A stretch of 64,000 bases of DNA. It comes from Jackrogersella multiformis (lineage: Eukaryota > Ascomycota > Sordariomycetes > Xylariales > Hypoxylaceae). The stretch is taken from contig CADCXD010000010.1 of NCBI GenBank assembly GCA_902806575.1, positions 2,914,001 through 2,978,000 of the forward strand. Reading direction: 5' to 3'. Shown here one piece after another: positions 33,985 to 46,488 of this stretch (its first letter is position 1; every line of letters starts with the position of its first letter). Under the pieces are notes generated by a model. That model was not told the DNA's origin and searched no databases. It worked only from the letters and a program-made list of their open reading frames with translations. Both the position numbers and the translations under genes were made by a program.

Positions 33985-35245
33985 TGCAGCGGCAGCGTAG
34001 AGACAATGTTAAAAAACGAATGGGTTATAAGTAAAATTTGTGACTTTGCGACTTTGTATAGGCACTTTATAGCTGAAGCATACACAGACAGTTGTAGTTG
34101 TAATTGGTTTGACGAGGGATGTTAGAAAGGCGAATTACTTATTCCATGAACGCGATACTGGAAAGACAAGAAATGCAAAAATGCAAAAATACAAGAAACA
34201 CAAGATCTAGAATTAAATCACCTACTAAATACAGATATCTATCTTATCTACCTAGGTAGGTAGTTAGAAGAGAGAGAAAGGGGGGGGGGGAGTAGCGATG
34301 AGGGTTTGGCGGGCGAGGCAAGAGCTAAGAGACAAGACGGAAAGAGAGATGAAGAATCCGAAAATCTAGCTGAGATCCAAAAAGAATATTAAATGAATAA
34401 ATAAATGAATAAAAACAAATATAAAATGTTATGTAGGTGAGGAGATGCGACAAGGTCGCTCTTTATAATGAGTGCTAGCTAGAAGCATTGGAAAAGGCTC
34501 GAGAGCAAACGCCTCATGGCGTGTCTAAATGGGTTGATAATAATGAAAGCATAAGCATTTTAAATCTAGTGCAAAAGTGAAGCGAGTGAGTCTATCGAGA
34601 GTTGTTTTGTTTCTTGATTGGTTACAATCGAAGTTCAGTCTATCGGTCATTCAATCGTGGCTTGAATGGTTTGAATGGCTTGAAGTGGGAGAGTGGCTCG
34701 AATTTATGACCCAAAAGGGAAATAGTCCCTATTTCTTATTCTACCTATGTAGGTACCTACCTTACGTAGCTGTCTAGGTAGGTACCTAAGTGTAGCACGT
34801 GGGGTAACGTGGGGCTCCGAGAGCACATCTGTGTTGCAATTGCAAATGCAAATGCAAATGCAAATGCGTCGGCGGCTCGGCGGGGTAACTCCCCGCATCT
34901 TGAGCATTAAACCTTTTTCCCCTTTTCCCTTTCTTGACCTTAGGTAAGAAATTTAATGTTTCTTACCTCTTACTGGAATTCCAAACTTCTTCACCTCCTA
35001 GAAAAACATCAATCACTTTTACATACGTCTGGAAATTTATTAACCAGATACAAAGCACAATACTTACTTAGGTACCTACCTAGGTATGTAGAGTTGAACT
35101 TCGAACCTCTACCTGTTAAATACCTTATACTTACCGAAATAGATAATTATCTCTTGCCGACTTCTACCACGATCGCGATCCTACTAAAGCCCTCCCCTTC
35201 CACCTACCTACCACAACCACTGTCGAATCGTCATCACCGTCGAGA
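33985..35245. promoter_or_regulatory. Divergent promoter region of SGF29 and the PMI gene
   Basis: This 1.26-kb gap separates divergent starts. It contains an 11-G run at 34280-34290, CCTAGGTAGGTAG at about 34250, paired AGGT/ACCT arms at 34738-34795, a (TGCAAA)4 repeat and another CCTAGG copy at about 35075. Pyrimidine-rich sequence at 35195-35240 immediately precedes the PMI start. Confidence 0.4.
34841..34864. repeat. (TGCAAA)4 hexanucleotide repeat
   Basis: Four perfect TGCAAA units in the SGF29-PMI gap. No coding context. Confidence 0.9.
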
Positions 35246-36679
35246 ATGGTGTTACCCGTTCCCCTAATACGGCTCCAATGCGGAGTAAACTCCTACGACT
35301 GGGGCAAGATTGGATCTGAGTCTGCCGCAGCCAAATTCGCCGCGGCAACGCCCTCAGATACCTTGAACATCCAGTCAGACAAGCCATACGCCGAGGTGCG
35401 CCTGTTATTGCTTAGACCCAGGCATCCAGATCGCTAATATTGAGGGCCTTTGCGTTGACAGCTATGGATGGGTACCCACCCTTCGAATCCCTCCAAGGAC
35501 CTTGAGTCTGGCCGGACGCTGCTCGAGCTAGTCGAGGAGAACCAGATGCTGCTAGCATCATCAGTGAAAGCGAGGTACGGTACCAAGCTACCTTTCCTCT
35601 TCAAGGTGCTCTCTATAAACAAGGCCCTGTCCATCCAAGCGCATCCCAACAAGAAACTCGCCGAGCAATTAAATGCTAGGGACCCTAGGAACTACCCCGA
35701 CGACAACCACAAGCCTGAGATGGCCATCGCCATTACCGATTTCGAAGGCCTATGTGGGTTCCGCCCGCTCGGAGAGATCGCCCATTTTCTATCTTCAGTG
35801 CCTGCTCTACGGCAATTGGTTGGTGAAGATGCCGCGAAGGCTTTCATCGCTACGGTTCGAGGACAGGAGAGTGACGGTTCCTCCGAGTCTACGACGCAAA
35901 ACAAGAGAGCACTTCAGTCCGCTTTTGCCGCTCTAATGAATTCTTCTCAAGAAGATGTGGCATCGGCCGCGAAAGCACTTGTCTTAGAGGCCGAGAGCAA
36001 AGGTAGCGAATTTGCGGATGGGGGAGTTGAGTCAACCAGTGGATCAGTCATCTCCGAGCTAGTGACTAGATTGAACGGACAGTTCCCTGACGATATCGGC
36101 CTCTTCGTCTTGTTCTTCTTAAACTTCGTGAAGCTTTCTGCCGGTGAAGCTCTCTTCCTCAAGGCGGACGACATCCACGCCTATGTGTCGGGAGATATCA
36201 TCGAGTGTATGGCGGCAAGCGACAATGTCGTACGAGCTGGATTCACACCCAAGTTCAAGGACGTCCAGACATTAGTCGATTTACTAACTTACAACTATGC
36301 CCCCATCGAGGAGCAGAAGATGTCGCCAACCGAGTATCCGTATGTAGTGCTCAACCGCACCGCATATAGCTCTGGTTCAGAAGCGACCCTGTACGATCCA
36401 CCAATCGACGAGTTCAGTGTCATCAGGACGGTCCTCAACGGTGATGGATCGAAGGCCACTTTTGATCCTCTAGACGGACCGAGCATCGTCATCTGCACCG
36501 GCGGTAAGGGCAAAATAACGGTTGGACCTAAGACCGAGGAGATCAAGGAAGGCTACGTCTTCTTTGTTGGTGCTACCGCGGAGTTAGTTCTAGAGTCCCA
36601 AGGTGGCCCGGATGACTCGTTCATAAGCTTCAAAGCGTTCTGCGAAGTTGAAGACTATAGTAACGGTGCGCAATTATAA
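35246..36679 (+). CDS. Mannose-6-phosphate isomerase, type I
   Basis: Two exons, 35246-35395 and 35462-36679, 455 residues in phase; the 66-nt intron runs GTGCGC..CAG with GCTAAT upstream of the acceptor, and the junction reads KPYAE-LWMGTHP as in the family. It interconverts fructose-6-phosphate and mannose-6-phosphate, feeding GDP-mannose for glycosylation and wall mannan in the cytosol. Visible active-site features: SIQAHPNKKLAEQLN with zinc ligands Gln109 and His111, NHKPEMAIAITDFEGLCGF with Glu136, and ADDIHAYVSGDIIE with His289. Length fits fungal PMI (manA/PMI40 type). No anomalies. Confidence 0.96.
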
Positions 36680-38100
36680 CCGGGGGCGATCTCACGATAG
36701 TGTTTTACAAAATTTTGATGCTCTGAGCTCTTTTAATGGCGAGATATTTTGGGCAGCTCTGAATGATTTGAGCCATGAAAAAAAAAAATTTATTTTATTT
36801 TATTTTATTTTTAAAGATCTCTATTATCCGACCCGACCTATGCTTCGTCTAGAGATATCCTAAAAGCAATTGATGGTTGGGTTAAATTCGTCGCTCTGAA
36901 ATGTACCATCATGTCTATTCCCTTTTTGTGAATGGGGTAGGTATTCGTGTAGTTGAATATGTATTCATTAATGCCCCTTTTGGAGCTACATACTCCGTAG
37001 GTAGGTAGATGGATCTACCCGGCATATGCCCCTTTTTAGACATTGGTGGAATTGGCCCAAACCCTTTTTTATTCTCCGTCCCTTCCCGAGTGCAGGTGAT
37101 CAGCCTCTTGAGGGTACCTAGGTACCAAGTTTGGTTGTACCTAGGTACTTACTTCTACTACGTAAGTCAGGGAAAATATTCCGTTTAACCCGATCAGGTA
37201 TTCAACGCGCTTCTAGCGTGATACTATAGCATACATCCATACCTCTAGGCTCTAGGTGCCGTACCTAGTAGCTCCCTCCCTACACGTACAGTGTACTACC
37301 TTCGTAGTGTAGTACTACGTAGATGCCCCTAGGGGATTTCCCCTAAAAGAGGGAGAGCCCTGGAGGTAGCTTCTACCTAGGTACCTAAGGCTACCAAGGT
37401 AGGTACTACCTAGAAGTTTAAAGTAGCGGAGATTTGATTGGAAAGATTTGATGAGGTCCTGGCGCATTTTAATCCATGTTTCATTAATCTTCTAATTTGG
37501 AAACCGACACGACGAACCAATCTTTTTTTTCCTTTCCTTTCCTTACCTATCCTTTACTCACTCTTTTTTTCTTCCCTCTTTTCACTCTTTCGCCGTGCAT
37601 ATCTCAAATCTCGGAAATTGTAATTTTTATCTATTTTTAATCATCCCTCATACGGAGTTCTACGACACCCATCCGTCGGTATTGTGAATCCATCTCACGA
37701 ACCCCAGTCGAATAACACGACCACACACCATACACCACACACCATAAACCACAAACCACACTACGAAAGAACGCTGTGACTCCAGTCAGTTTCAATTGCT
37801 GGGTTTACCAAGAGCTCATTAGTGACCAATCGCAACGACGCCCTGGGCTGCAAATCACCGCTCCACCTACCATCCATCCTCCCTCCCTCCAGGCTCACAT
37901 GTTAATCACACCGACGACATAATATTCTTCCTAACCCCAGGTATTTGACGTGAGTGAAAAAAACCCTGGACTCGACTCTGTAAACAACAACCAACTCGAC
38001 ACGCATTCGTAGAATAAACCATCAGCGACGATATCGATCGAGTTTATTCTTTTTCTTCCGCAGAATCTCCATCGACGATCAACAAGCAAGATCATTCAAA
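36680..38100. other. Intergenic region with dense CCTAGG repeats; ARF6 promoter at the right end
   Basis: It holds a (TTTTA)n tract at about 36789-36812 in the PMI 3' UTR, then a dense cluster of palindromic repeats at about 37115-37410 (two GTACCTAGGTAC cores, TAGTACTACGTA, CCCCTAGGGG and TCTACCTAGGTACC). From about 37500 the + strand is CT-rich and from 37718 rich in ACCACAC units, consistent with the promoter and long 5' leader of the Arf6 gene. Confidence 0.5.
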
Positions 38101-38841
38101 ATGGGGGGCCAACTCTCCAAGATGATGGGAAAGATCTTCGGATCTAAGGAGATGCGATTACTGATGTTGGGACTCGACGCTGCTGGCAAGACCACGATCC
38201 TGTATAAGCTCAAGCTAGGCCAGGACGTCACCACTATCCCTACTGTTGGCTTCAATGTCGAGACAGTAACGTATAAGAACGTAAAGTTCAACGTCTGGGA
38301 TGTCGGTGGCCAAGACAAGATCCGTCCCCTGTGGAGGCATTACTTCAGCGGTAGGTGACAAGGCCATTCTTCATCACCTGTATACCTTACCATACGGGTA
38401 CCATAGGAAGACATTACACAGGTGCTAATATTATGCTACGTCGATAGGAACCCAAGGTCTCATCTTCGTCATCGACTCTTCTGATCGCGCGCGAATGGAC
38501 GAGGCCAGACAAGAACTACATCGCATCATCAACGATAGGGAGATGAAGGACAGCCTGCTGCTGGTTTTCGCAAACAAGCAAGATATCAACGAGGGTATGT
38601 AGCAATGAGTGCTGTTTCACATCTGTTACGCTACCCGGTGTGAATAAAATAACGCGTACTAACTGCTCCCACAGCTCTGAAACCCCAAGAAGTAACTGAA
38701 GCATTGCAATTGTCCAAGCTGAAGGATAAGATCTGGTACGTGGTACCTAGCTGTGCCACGACAGGAGAGGGTCTGCTCGAAGGTCTAGCATGGCTGTCCA
38801 ACAATGTCAAGGCTCCCCCTACGCCCGCTGCTAAGAAGTAG
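38101..38841 (+). CDS. ARF6: ADP-ribosylation factor, Arf6 type small GTPase
   Basis: Three exons, 38101-38350, 38448-38594 and 38675-38841, 187 residues in phase; introns of 97 and 80 nt, the second with a textbook TACTAAC branch site. The Gly2 context (MGG) allows N-myristoylation. GTPase motifs: GLDAAGKT at 24-31, DVGGQ at 67-71, NKQD, and CATTGEG. The switch region TVTYKNVKFNVWDVGGQDK and DEARQELHRIINDREMKDSL match Arf6 rather than Arf1. Family members act at the plasma membrane and endosomes in endocytic recycling and actin control. The C-terminal extension KAPPTPAAKK is longer than in animal Arf6. Confidence 0.96.
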
Positions 38842-40218
38842 GGCTTCTAATTCTTTGTTCCTTCGATACCCTTGTTATTTGATTTAGAACACCACACCGC
38901 GACGCTCGACGGGCGTGGACACGATGGTCGAACAATAGTCTGTCGATTCGCATGGTCCGTATCCCTCTAATAATACGGAGAAATTGTTTTGGGCTAGAAT
39001 ACCCGCGGTGCGATAAGATGAAGTAAGGTACCTGGCACGTTTTGATTTGTCCATTGGGAGACGGTGCGGGCAGTAATACGATAGAGCCGGACGGTTTCCT
39101 ATCATCTATACCTTATATATCACCCTAGCCCTACATATTTCAGTTGCGCGCGTGCGAAGGAAGTGAAAAGGGGGGCGACCGAGATATGGTCTGCGATGGA
39201 CCACCGTAGTCGATACATTCCTACAGGCTCAGACAGGCGGATAGTAGTTGTTGAAGCGAAGTGGATATACCCAGGCCTTCCTTGATATCAGAGCCTCTGA
39301 AGCATCTCCTTTTCCGTACCTCAAGTTCTTTGTCTTATTGTCTCTTGGTCACGAATTTCACCCCACATTAGCCTCCTCATCTTACGGTACGAACGGGGAC
39401 GGTTTATCAAGGCGAACGATTCGAGAGGAAGGAAATGAGAGGAGCGCAGAGGAAAGAATAAACCCATCCACGTCGTCCTAAATTTAGTATGTAACGGGCG
39501 GGTGGGATCGCTGCTTGCTTAGGGAGGGATCTACGGGGTGGATCTTTTTGTATAGGTACCGCATATTAATATTTATAATGTAGGCGGCCTGGCTGATCTG
39601 CTTGGAGGAGGGGCGGACAGACGATGCCGCCGCCGTAGTATTTTCGCTTCGAGTTGAGGAATGAAAATATATTAAACTACCTGAGTAATCCGAGTGAGGC
39701 ATTATATCTAGATATACATGGTGAACAATGCCCATGAAATTCCATGTTTACCTAGGTAGGATCATATCGAAAGTAGAGTACGGCTTTGGAGTTGGATGGA
39801 CACTCAAGTACATACATAACATACTGTATGTCATCGTGGTAGTTGGATAATAGTATATTCAAGACGTGAGATATCCAGTGCTCCAATGCTAAGCATCCCC
39901 CAAACGCCTATACGTAATGCTAGCATCAACGCGACGCAGCTCAACGCAATGCCAATGGATGTCATGCCTATTCCTCGTCGCTGTGCTCCATGCCGGTTCC
40001 CAGCTAATGTAACGCCATTACACCTCCAAACCCGAAGCAAGTCCGTGCTCCTTGCCGTGTCAAACCAAGACAATCCGATAGTCCTACGTGTCTAGGTACT
40101 CATAAGTAGAATACCTAACCCGTTCGATGTGATATCCGACTGACGTCTTTCGTGTTGTACTTGATTCCTTGTTCTCTCCCTCTCCCTCTTTCTTTCTCTT
40201 TATTCCTTTCTCCATAAA
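38842..40218. other. Convergent 3' intergenic region
   Basis: It lies between the 3' ends of ARF6 (+) and SSN3 (-). No frame shows family resemblance. One CCTAGG copy near 39750. At 1.4 kb it is long for a convergent gap here, so a small non-coding transcript is possible but unsupported. Confidence 0.45.
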
Positions 40219-42265
40219 TTAACCCTCCTTAACCCTCTTCACGGGCCTGACAACGCTATCGTCGGGCAAGCCGGATCGCTTGGTGCCGGGCAGGCTCGCG
40301 GTGCGTATGTCGTTGTCGTCCTGGCTGACTCGGCGCTGCGGGTAGGCCACCTTGAGGCCCTCGAAGCAGCCGGCGTTGACGCCGATGCTGCCCGACGAAG
40401 CCTGGAAGAACGGGTGCTGGAGCGCCTGCGCGGCCGTAAGCCGGCGCTCGGGGTCGTACTCGAGCAGGCCTGCCAGGAGCTTGTAGCCTTCGGCGCCGAG
40501 GGCCGCCAGGCTGCTGTTGGACGAGGGCGATGATGTGGAGGAGTGTGAGCCGATGGTGCTGTAGTACCATTTCTCGAGGTGGCTCGTTGACGGGGCCGAT
40601 TTGCCGTGGTGATGGTGGTGGTGGTGGCTGTGGTGACCCGCGTGAAGCATAGGTGGCTGTAGTACGCTGAGGTTGTTGTACTCGGGCATGCTCGATAGGA
40701 AGGGCCAACGCTCCTTGGTGGGCATGCCCATTATATCCACGATCTTCTGCATCTGGTTGCGCTGGAACGGCACCGTCTTCTTATCCATCTTCGCCTCCTC
40801 GCCCTTAAAGATGGGCCGCAAAGACAACAATTCGGCGAATATGCAACCTATAGCCCACATGTCGATCGCCGGCGTGTAGTGCCGACTCCCCAGGAGCAGC
40901 TCCGGCGCGCGGTACCAAATAGTCACCACCACCTTGTCGCCGCTCCATAGCGAGTGTAGGGGTTTGTAAAAAAGCCGGGCCAGACCTAGATCGCCGATCT
41001 TCACCCGCCCGCTCGATGTTACCATGATGTTGGCGGGTTTGAGGTCGCGATGTAGGACCCAGTTGCTGTGCAGGTATTGGCACCCGTTCAGTAGCTGAAA
41101 CATGATGCTCTTGACGGTGGAAGGCGGGATGCTATGGCGCGGCTGTTGGGTATGATGATGGATGATCTGTAGAAGGTCGTGCTCGGCGTACTCGAACACC
41201 ATAAAGATGCACTTGTCCTCTAATATAATCTCTATGAGGCCGATGACGTTGTCGTGTTTCAGTTCCGAACACAATGCCATCTCACGCACCGCCGACTGCG
41301 AGATACCTGAGTACTGTATCTGTTCCCCCTCCTTGTCGGGCTTGAACTTCTTGATGGCGAACTCCCCGGGCTGGCCATGCCGGCCTAGGGCCTTGTACAC
41401 TCGCCCGTACGTACCGCTACTAATGAAGCCGACGACCTTATACTTGTCAACAACCCTGACTTTAGATTGATAACCCACATTTCCACCTCTGTCGTTTGGA
41501 TCTATATCGAAGGTTAGTTATGTATTACTCTGAAAACGGACGTGCTAATCCCAGCGAGAGGAAGAAAAATAAAACCAAAAACAAAATAAAAGAGTTAAAG
41601 TACGTTGATTGCGAAACGCAGAAACCCTTGGTTGGAATGTGGGCGTTAATGTATGATGTATCGATCTAGGCTCTAGAGATTTAAGAAGGGAGAAGCCCGC
41701 GGTTGGAAACCCGTGAGATACCCTGTTATCCTCTGGTAACCGTACCCGACGGTGCCGTAGAGGGTTATCAAGGCCATCCCCAAGCACCATGATGTACGGT
41801 GATCCTTTTTTTTCCTGGGAAGTGAAAAGGACGAAGGAAGATATGGTTACAAAATCAAAGCTGCGGTGACAATTTATGACAGTGGTAAGCTCTCAGCGGC
41901 GCAGCATGTCCCCAAAGTTGAATAAGTCCGAAGGCCACCAATCAAATGACGACTCAAGGTGTGAGATATGTGAGATAGATATTATAATCGCCGAAATGAG
42001 GAAGGAGAAAAAACGTTGAGTAAAATATGAATAAAGCAACCAGCCCCAAGCAAGCAAGGAAGAAAGTACGTAGCCGGCAAACAAACACAATACAATACAT
42101 TACGATGCATTACGATATAACTAAAATTAAGATAGGGCTGGACAACAACGAATAAGAAGATTCGGTCTGCGTACCTTCAAAGGCGGCCTGTACGCTCCTC
42201 TTCAGGGTTTGGTTCCTAGCGGAGGCCGATGCTGGCGCCGACGTCACCGAATTGGGATTACTCAT
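40219..42265 (-). CDS. SSN3: Mediator cyclin-dependent kinase Ssn3/Cdk8
   Basis: Two exons, 42265-42175 and 41501-40219, 457 residues in phase. The junction gives SVQAAFED-PNDRGGNVGYQSKVRV, and the 673-nt intron has GTACGC and CTAACC..ATATAG ends. The kinase domain has the Gly loop GFISSGTYGRVYKA, FAIKKFKPDKE, SAVREMAL helix, HRDLKPAN with catalytic Asp183, DLG at ~201 in place of DFG, and WYRAPELLLGSRHYTPAIDMW. A His-rich run (HHSHHHHHHHG) sits in the C-terminal lobe insert. As the Mediator CDK8-module kinase with cyclin C it phosphorylates RNA polymerase II CTD and transcription factors in the nucleus. The short first exon is supported by phase and its ATG; the distal start is less certain than the kinase body. 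Confidence 0.92.
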
Positions 42266-43413
42266 TGTCTACCTAGGTAGGTAGCTTGGGCCTGACCTGC
42301 TTGCTTGCTGTCGTGCTTGTGCTCGTGCTCGTGTTGATTGTTGGGGGGGCGAGGGAACCGGTCAGATCAAACCCAGACCAGAGATCAGATCCAGACCCAG
42401 ACCAGACACGAGATTCAGAATTTCGATTCAGATTCGATCCAAATTTCAGATGAAAGATCAGGCGCGCGCCCGAGGCGGGTTTCCTTCCCGGCCGGCAGCG
42501 TCGGGTGAGATGAGACAAGTTTCTCACTCTTACTCCCACTCTCACTCTTTCTAAGCCGGTGGGATCTCCCATGCGCCTGTGCGTTTTTTGTGTGTCGCTA
42601 TCGTTGGTCGCGGTGGACGGTGAGATTTTGATGTTCCCCCCCTTCGTATTGGCTAATGAGACCTCTAAGTTTTAGAAAAAGAAGAAAAGTGAAAAAAAAA
42701 GGAGGGGGAGGCGGGCCGGGCAGTCTCGGATAGTGATATGGGATATGGATCTGACTGGATACGACGATGACAGATGATGTGTTTGTTCCCGTCGGGTGGC
42801 CGTTTATTGTTTGTTACAACGAATTATTAGAGATACATTCATATATATGGTATTATATATGTATGTATTGCGTATTGCTAAGGGATGGAATGAAACCACT
42901 CGAACAATATGCTATTAAATGAAAAGAATCAAGAGCGAATTGTAATATGTCGATATGTTAATAATGGAAGGATAAAATGTCAAGGTTACGGTTTGTTGAC
43001 TCGTGGATTCTTTCTTTGCCTCATCATCGCGCGTTCCTGGCAGTTGAAGTCTAGCCCCAGTCTAAAAATGTGGCTAGTGTGGTCCGTGGCGCAGTCACCC
43101 CTGTTATCATAAGTACCTAGGTACCCAGGTCTATTACTTAAGCAGGTACCCAGGCACCGTAGGGATAGGTATTAGACGATCATTCGACGATACAACACAA
43201 CGATTCATTTCAAACCAAGTACAGACACGACTATAAAAATAAACGACTAAATAGGTTATTGTGTCAAATATAAGAACGATGATGGCGCCTTGGGCTAAAA
43301 ACCATTTAAAATCATTTTTTTTCTACAACTTCGTAAAACCCCATGAATCGTTCAGCACTGAATTCCCTTCTCCCTTCTCGAACGTCGAATCATGAACAAC
43401 GCGTTCGGTCTCT
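42266..43413. other. Intergenic region between ARP2 3' end and SSN3 start
   Basis: It carries SSN3 promoter/leader sequence with degenerate CAGACC/CAGATC and GTGCTC repeats at about 42310-42415. A translated frame at 42273-42572 (minus) is mainly repeat-derived. A CCTAGGTAGG copy sits just upstream of the SSN3 ATG at about 42273, and another near 43115. Confidence 0.45.
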
Positions 43414-44745
43414 CTATCGCGGCCCAAGCTTTTCCAGGATCTTCGGCCCTTGCTCTTCCCACTCTTGTTGCGTAATCCACATGCTCTCCTTGTCTGCCAT
43501 GATGTTGGCTAGCACTGCACCGCCCAAGAATACCATGTGTCGACGGCGAGGGGGATCCTCTATCCTCACCTTGAACTTGCTCAGGCGTTCGGGGTTGCCA
43601 CCAAGTACACGAGTAAGCCATAATTGCTTGAGTTCCTTCTCCAGCCGTGACGGTAGGCCTGGGTACATGCTGCTACCGCCAGAGAGAACAACAGCTTTGA
43701 AGAGCGAGGAGCGGACGTCGACGTCGGCGGCCTGGATAGTGTTGAAGAGGAACTCCGCGATACCCGGCTGTTCGCAATCTACCAGGTGAGGTTGGAAGAG
43801 ACACTCGGGAGCCTCGAACCGCTCGCTACCCACTCGGATCACGCGGCCGTCAGGCAGGGTGTAACTCTCCACCAGTACTGTTGTGTCCTCACTAAGACGC
43901 TTATCCAGTTCCAGGTCGTATGACACGTAGCAAAGTTTCTCCTTGATCTGCCGCACGGTTTCGAAGTCGGCCGTTCGGTTGAGGGCGTAGCCTCTTCGTA
44001 GAAGCAGGGCAATGAGGTTACGGGTTACGTCTCGACCGGCTACGTCAAGTCTTCGAGTAAGATGATTGAGGACGACGGACTCGTAGACGGGGACGATATG
44101 CGTAACCCCGTCACCCGAGTCAACGACGACACCAGAGCTGAGGCCTAGCTTAATGTTAAATTTAGATGATCAAAAACCCAGGGTATTCGCTGTGTACCTT
44201 GCGCATATAGGGCTAGCACAGCCTGGATAGCGACGTAGACGCCCCCGAAGCCGTAGCGTTCGAACATAACCTCGCACATCTGCTCTCGGTTCTTCAGGGG
44301 GTTCATAGGCGGTTCGGTGAGTAAGATCTTGCGACCTTTCGGGTCAATCTTCATCTTCTCGAAGAATGTGTAATCCCAAAGGTGCTGCATGTCGTCCCAC
44401 TTCTTGACGATACCGTTCTCCATCGGGTAGGAGATCTGAAGCATGGTCCGCGCCGCTGCCGCCTCGTCACCGCACATGATGTCCTTAAGAAGGATGTCAT
44501 TATCGCTGTTCTTCTCTTCCGTTCGTAGGATCGGTCGGCCGATAATGGAAGGATATTGAAATTCGGGGAAGTTTTGGGCGGCGTATCCGACTTTTAGGAA
44601 ACCGGTACCTCCATCGAGAACTAATTTGAAGTATTAGACATGCATACATACATACGTACGCACGTACAACTATTTTTTACCTAAGATAGCTTAGCATAAG
44701 GAATAGAGTAACAGGTTACTGACCGATGGGAGGAGGAGCAGCCAT
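43414..44745 (-). CDS. ARP2: Actin-related protein 2 (Arp2/3 complex)
   Basis: Three exons, 44745-44724 (22 nt), 44620-44198 and 44144-43414, 391 residues in phase. Introns are 103 nt (GTCAGT..TAG) and 53 nt (GTACAC..TAG, with TTAAC branch-like sequence). The junctions read MAAPPPI-VLDGGTGFLKVGYA and ALYAQ-GLSSGVVVDSGDGVTH, both as in Arp2. The actin-fold phosphate loops DGGTGFLKVG and DSGDGVTH, the SGGSSMYPGLPSRLEKELK motif and GGAVLANIMADK ending are all present. It is the nucleation subunit of the Arp2/3 complex for branched actin at endocytic patches and hyphal tips. The very short first exon is easily missed by gene finders. Confidence 0.95.
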
Positions 44746-45460
44746 GGTTTCAGCAAACCCTTTATTGGTAAAGGGTTAAGCCGTACAATGTCTAGCTAGA
44801 GAGTATTTTCGGGGTAGACTGAGGTGGAATGGTGTAGGCGGCAGGTGGACGAGGCTCCAGGGCTGCTCGAAGCTCGGATGGCGGGGTTGGTTGTTGGTTG
44901 TTAGTGTAGTTTTTGGAGTTTGGAGTTTGGAGTAGAGGCGTTCGTCAGTTTAATAAATCACCTAGAAATTAATGGGCAACCTAGAACCTTAACCCAAAGT
45001 AGCCAGGTAGCCAAGTAACCATTGAGGCTGAGACTGACTGACTGTGACGTTGTCATTGTGGCTCACTACCCCACTATCTACATACTTATGTACATATAGG
45101 TACCCACCTACATAAGGTATACATAATGTACCTAGGTACCTAAGATAATATATATTGTCAGGTGACACCCCTCATTGACAACTGCCACCCCGCCAAAGGC
45201 AGCTAAGCTCGTGATGTTAAATGTAGATATACGTACCTACATAGGTATGTAGAGAAGATACCTAGGTAGCTTTGGTTAAGGGGAGAAGTAATTTTCTAGT
45301 CTAGTCTGCTAGTTCTTCTAGATGCACTAGATTTTCCGTTATTAAAACCCGAACTTCATGTCGTCAAGTTGGTAGTTCTTAATGCCTCCCTAAAGCACAC
45401 CTACTTCCGTACAAGATCAATAAGTCATAGGCACCTAGCTAGGTAATCACTATAGCCAAC
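44746..45460. promoter_or_regulatory. Divergent promoter of ARP2 and the racemase-like gene
   Basis: The 715-bp gap contains several CCTAGG/TAGGTACC palindromes (about 45098-45145 and 45235-45270) and a GACTGACTGACTG run near 45033. The leader just 5' of ARP2 has TTGGAGTTTGGAGT direct repeats at about 44915-44932. No recognised operator. Confidence 0.4.
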
Positions 45461-46403
45461 ATGGGGACTGAACTCGTTCGAGGCAAAACGACCAAGATCC
45501 TCGTCTTGAATCCTAACTCATCCAAGGCCATGACGGGTGGTATGAAGAATGTTATCGATTCTATAAGCCTACCATATGTGCGTCGAGATACACCCCCGCC
45601 CCTTTTCATCAAGTCATATACTCTCTATATCTTTTAGAATACCCGGGTCATCCATTTCCTTTACCTTTTACCTAGTAAGTTGTGAGTATATAACACAAGC
45701 TTACCTACCCCTCCACCGGTCCTAGTCAATCGAGATCCACACTTATACGGCGCCGTCAACAGCGCCGGCCAGCATCAACGACGGGGCGGACCTGGAGCAG
45801 AGTACCAAAGCCGTACTCGATAACATAAAGGAGTCCTACGCCTCGGGCCTGGACTACGACGGTGTCGTGATCGCGTGCTACAGCGTACACCCGCTCGTAA
45901 CCACTTTGAAATGTTCTCCGGTAGACATTCCCAAGTCCGTCACTGGCATCTTCGAGGCCAGCATCCTAGCCGCGCTGTCCCTCCTCGGGCTTGACGAGAC
46001 CTGGGGCATCGTCACAACGGGCAAGTGGTGGGAAAAGCACCTTACGGACGGCGTGAAGGACTTCCTCGGCGCCGCCGCCACAGACTCCAATTCCAAGTTT
46101 ATGGGAGTTGAGTCCACGGGTCTAAACGCATCCGACTTCCACAATGGCGTCGACCCCGCCGTCGTGGTGCGGAAACTTAAGGAAGCCACAAAACGGCTTC
46201 TCTCCAAGTCGACCGTCAAATGTATCGTGATGGGATGTGCGGGAATGGCTGGATTAGAGGCGATAATCCGGAGCGCTGCTGACGAGGAAAGGGGAGGTGA
46301 ATTTGCGTACTCTGAGCTACATGTGATAGACGGCGTCAGGGCGGGCATAATGCAAGTTGAGCAGATGATCACGTATCAGAGACTGCTACCTGGAAAGCCA
46401 TGA
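45461..46403 (+). CDS. Asp/Glu/hydantoin racemase family protein (Dcg1-like)
   Basis: Two exons, 45461-45577 and 45726-46403, 264 residues in phase; the 148-nt intron joins SISLPY to SIEIHTYTAPS. The N-terminus KILVLNPNSSKAMTGGM is the family signature. The two catalytic cysteines are visible: Cys90 in VVIACYSVHPL and Cys210 in IVMGCAGMAGLE. Fungal relatives include yeast DCG1, linked to allantoin/nitrogen catabolism by its regulation. Substrate is not predictable from sequence; hydantoins, allantoin or Asp/Glu are options. It is convergent with the MFS transporter, with only 85 bp between the two. Confidence 0.92.
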
Positions 46404-46488
46404 TGACCTTGTAGACAGGTCAAATTTACTATGTAACATTAAATCATTCTTAAAAGGGCATAGGCAGTTTCCAAACATAACATTCTAA

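Noticed and set aside
40256..41083. Alternative minus frames of 150 and 92 codons inside SSN3
   Set aside because: Shadows of the GC-rich kinase exon; the SSN3 frame explains the sequence.
42273..42572. Minus frame of 99 codons upstream of SSN3
   Set aside because: Its sequence is mostly degenerate CAGACC and GTGCTC repeats and it overlaps the probable SSN3 leader.
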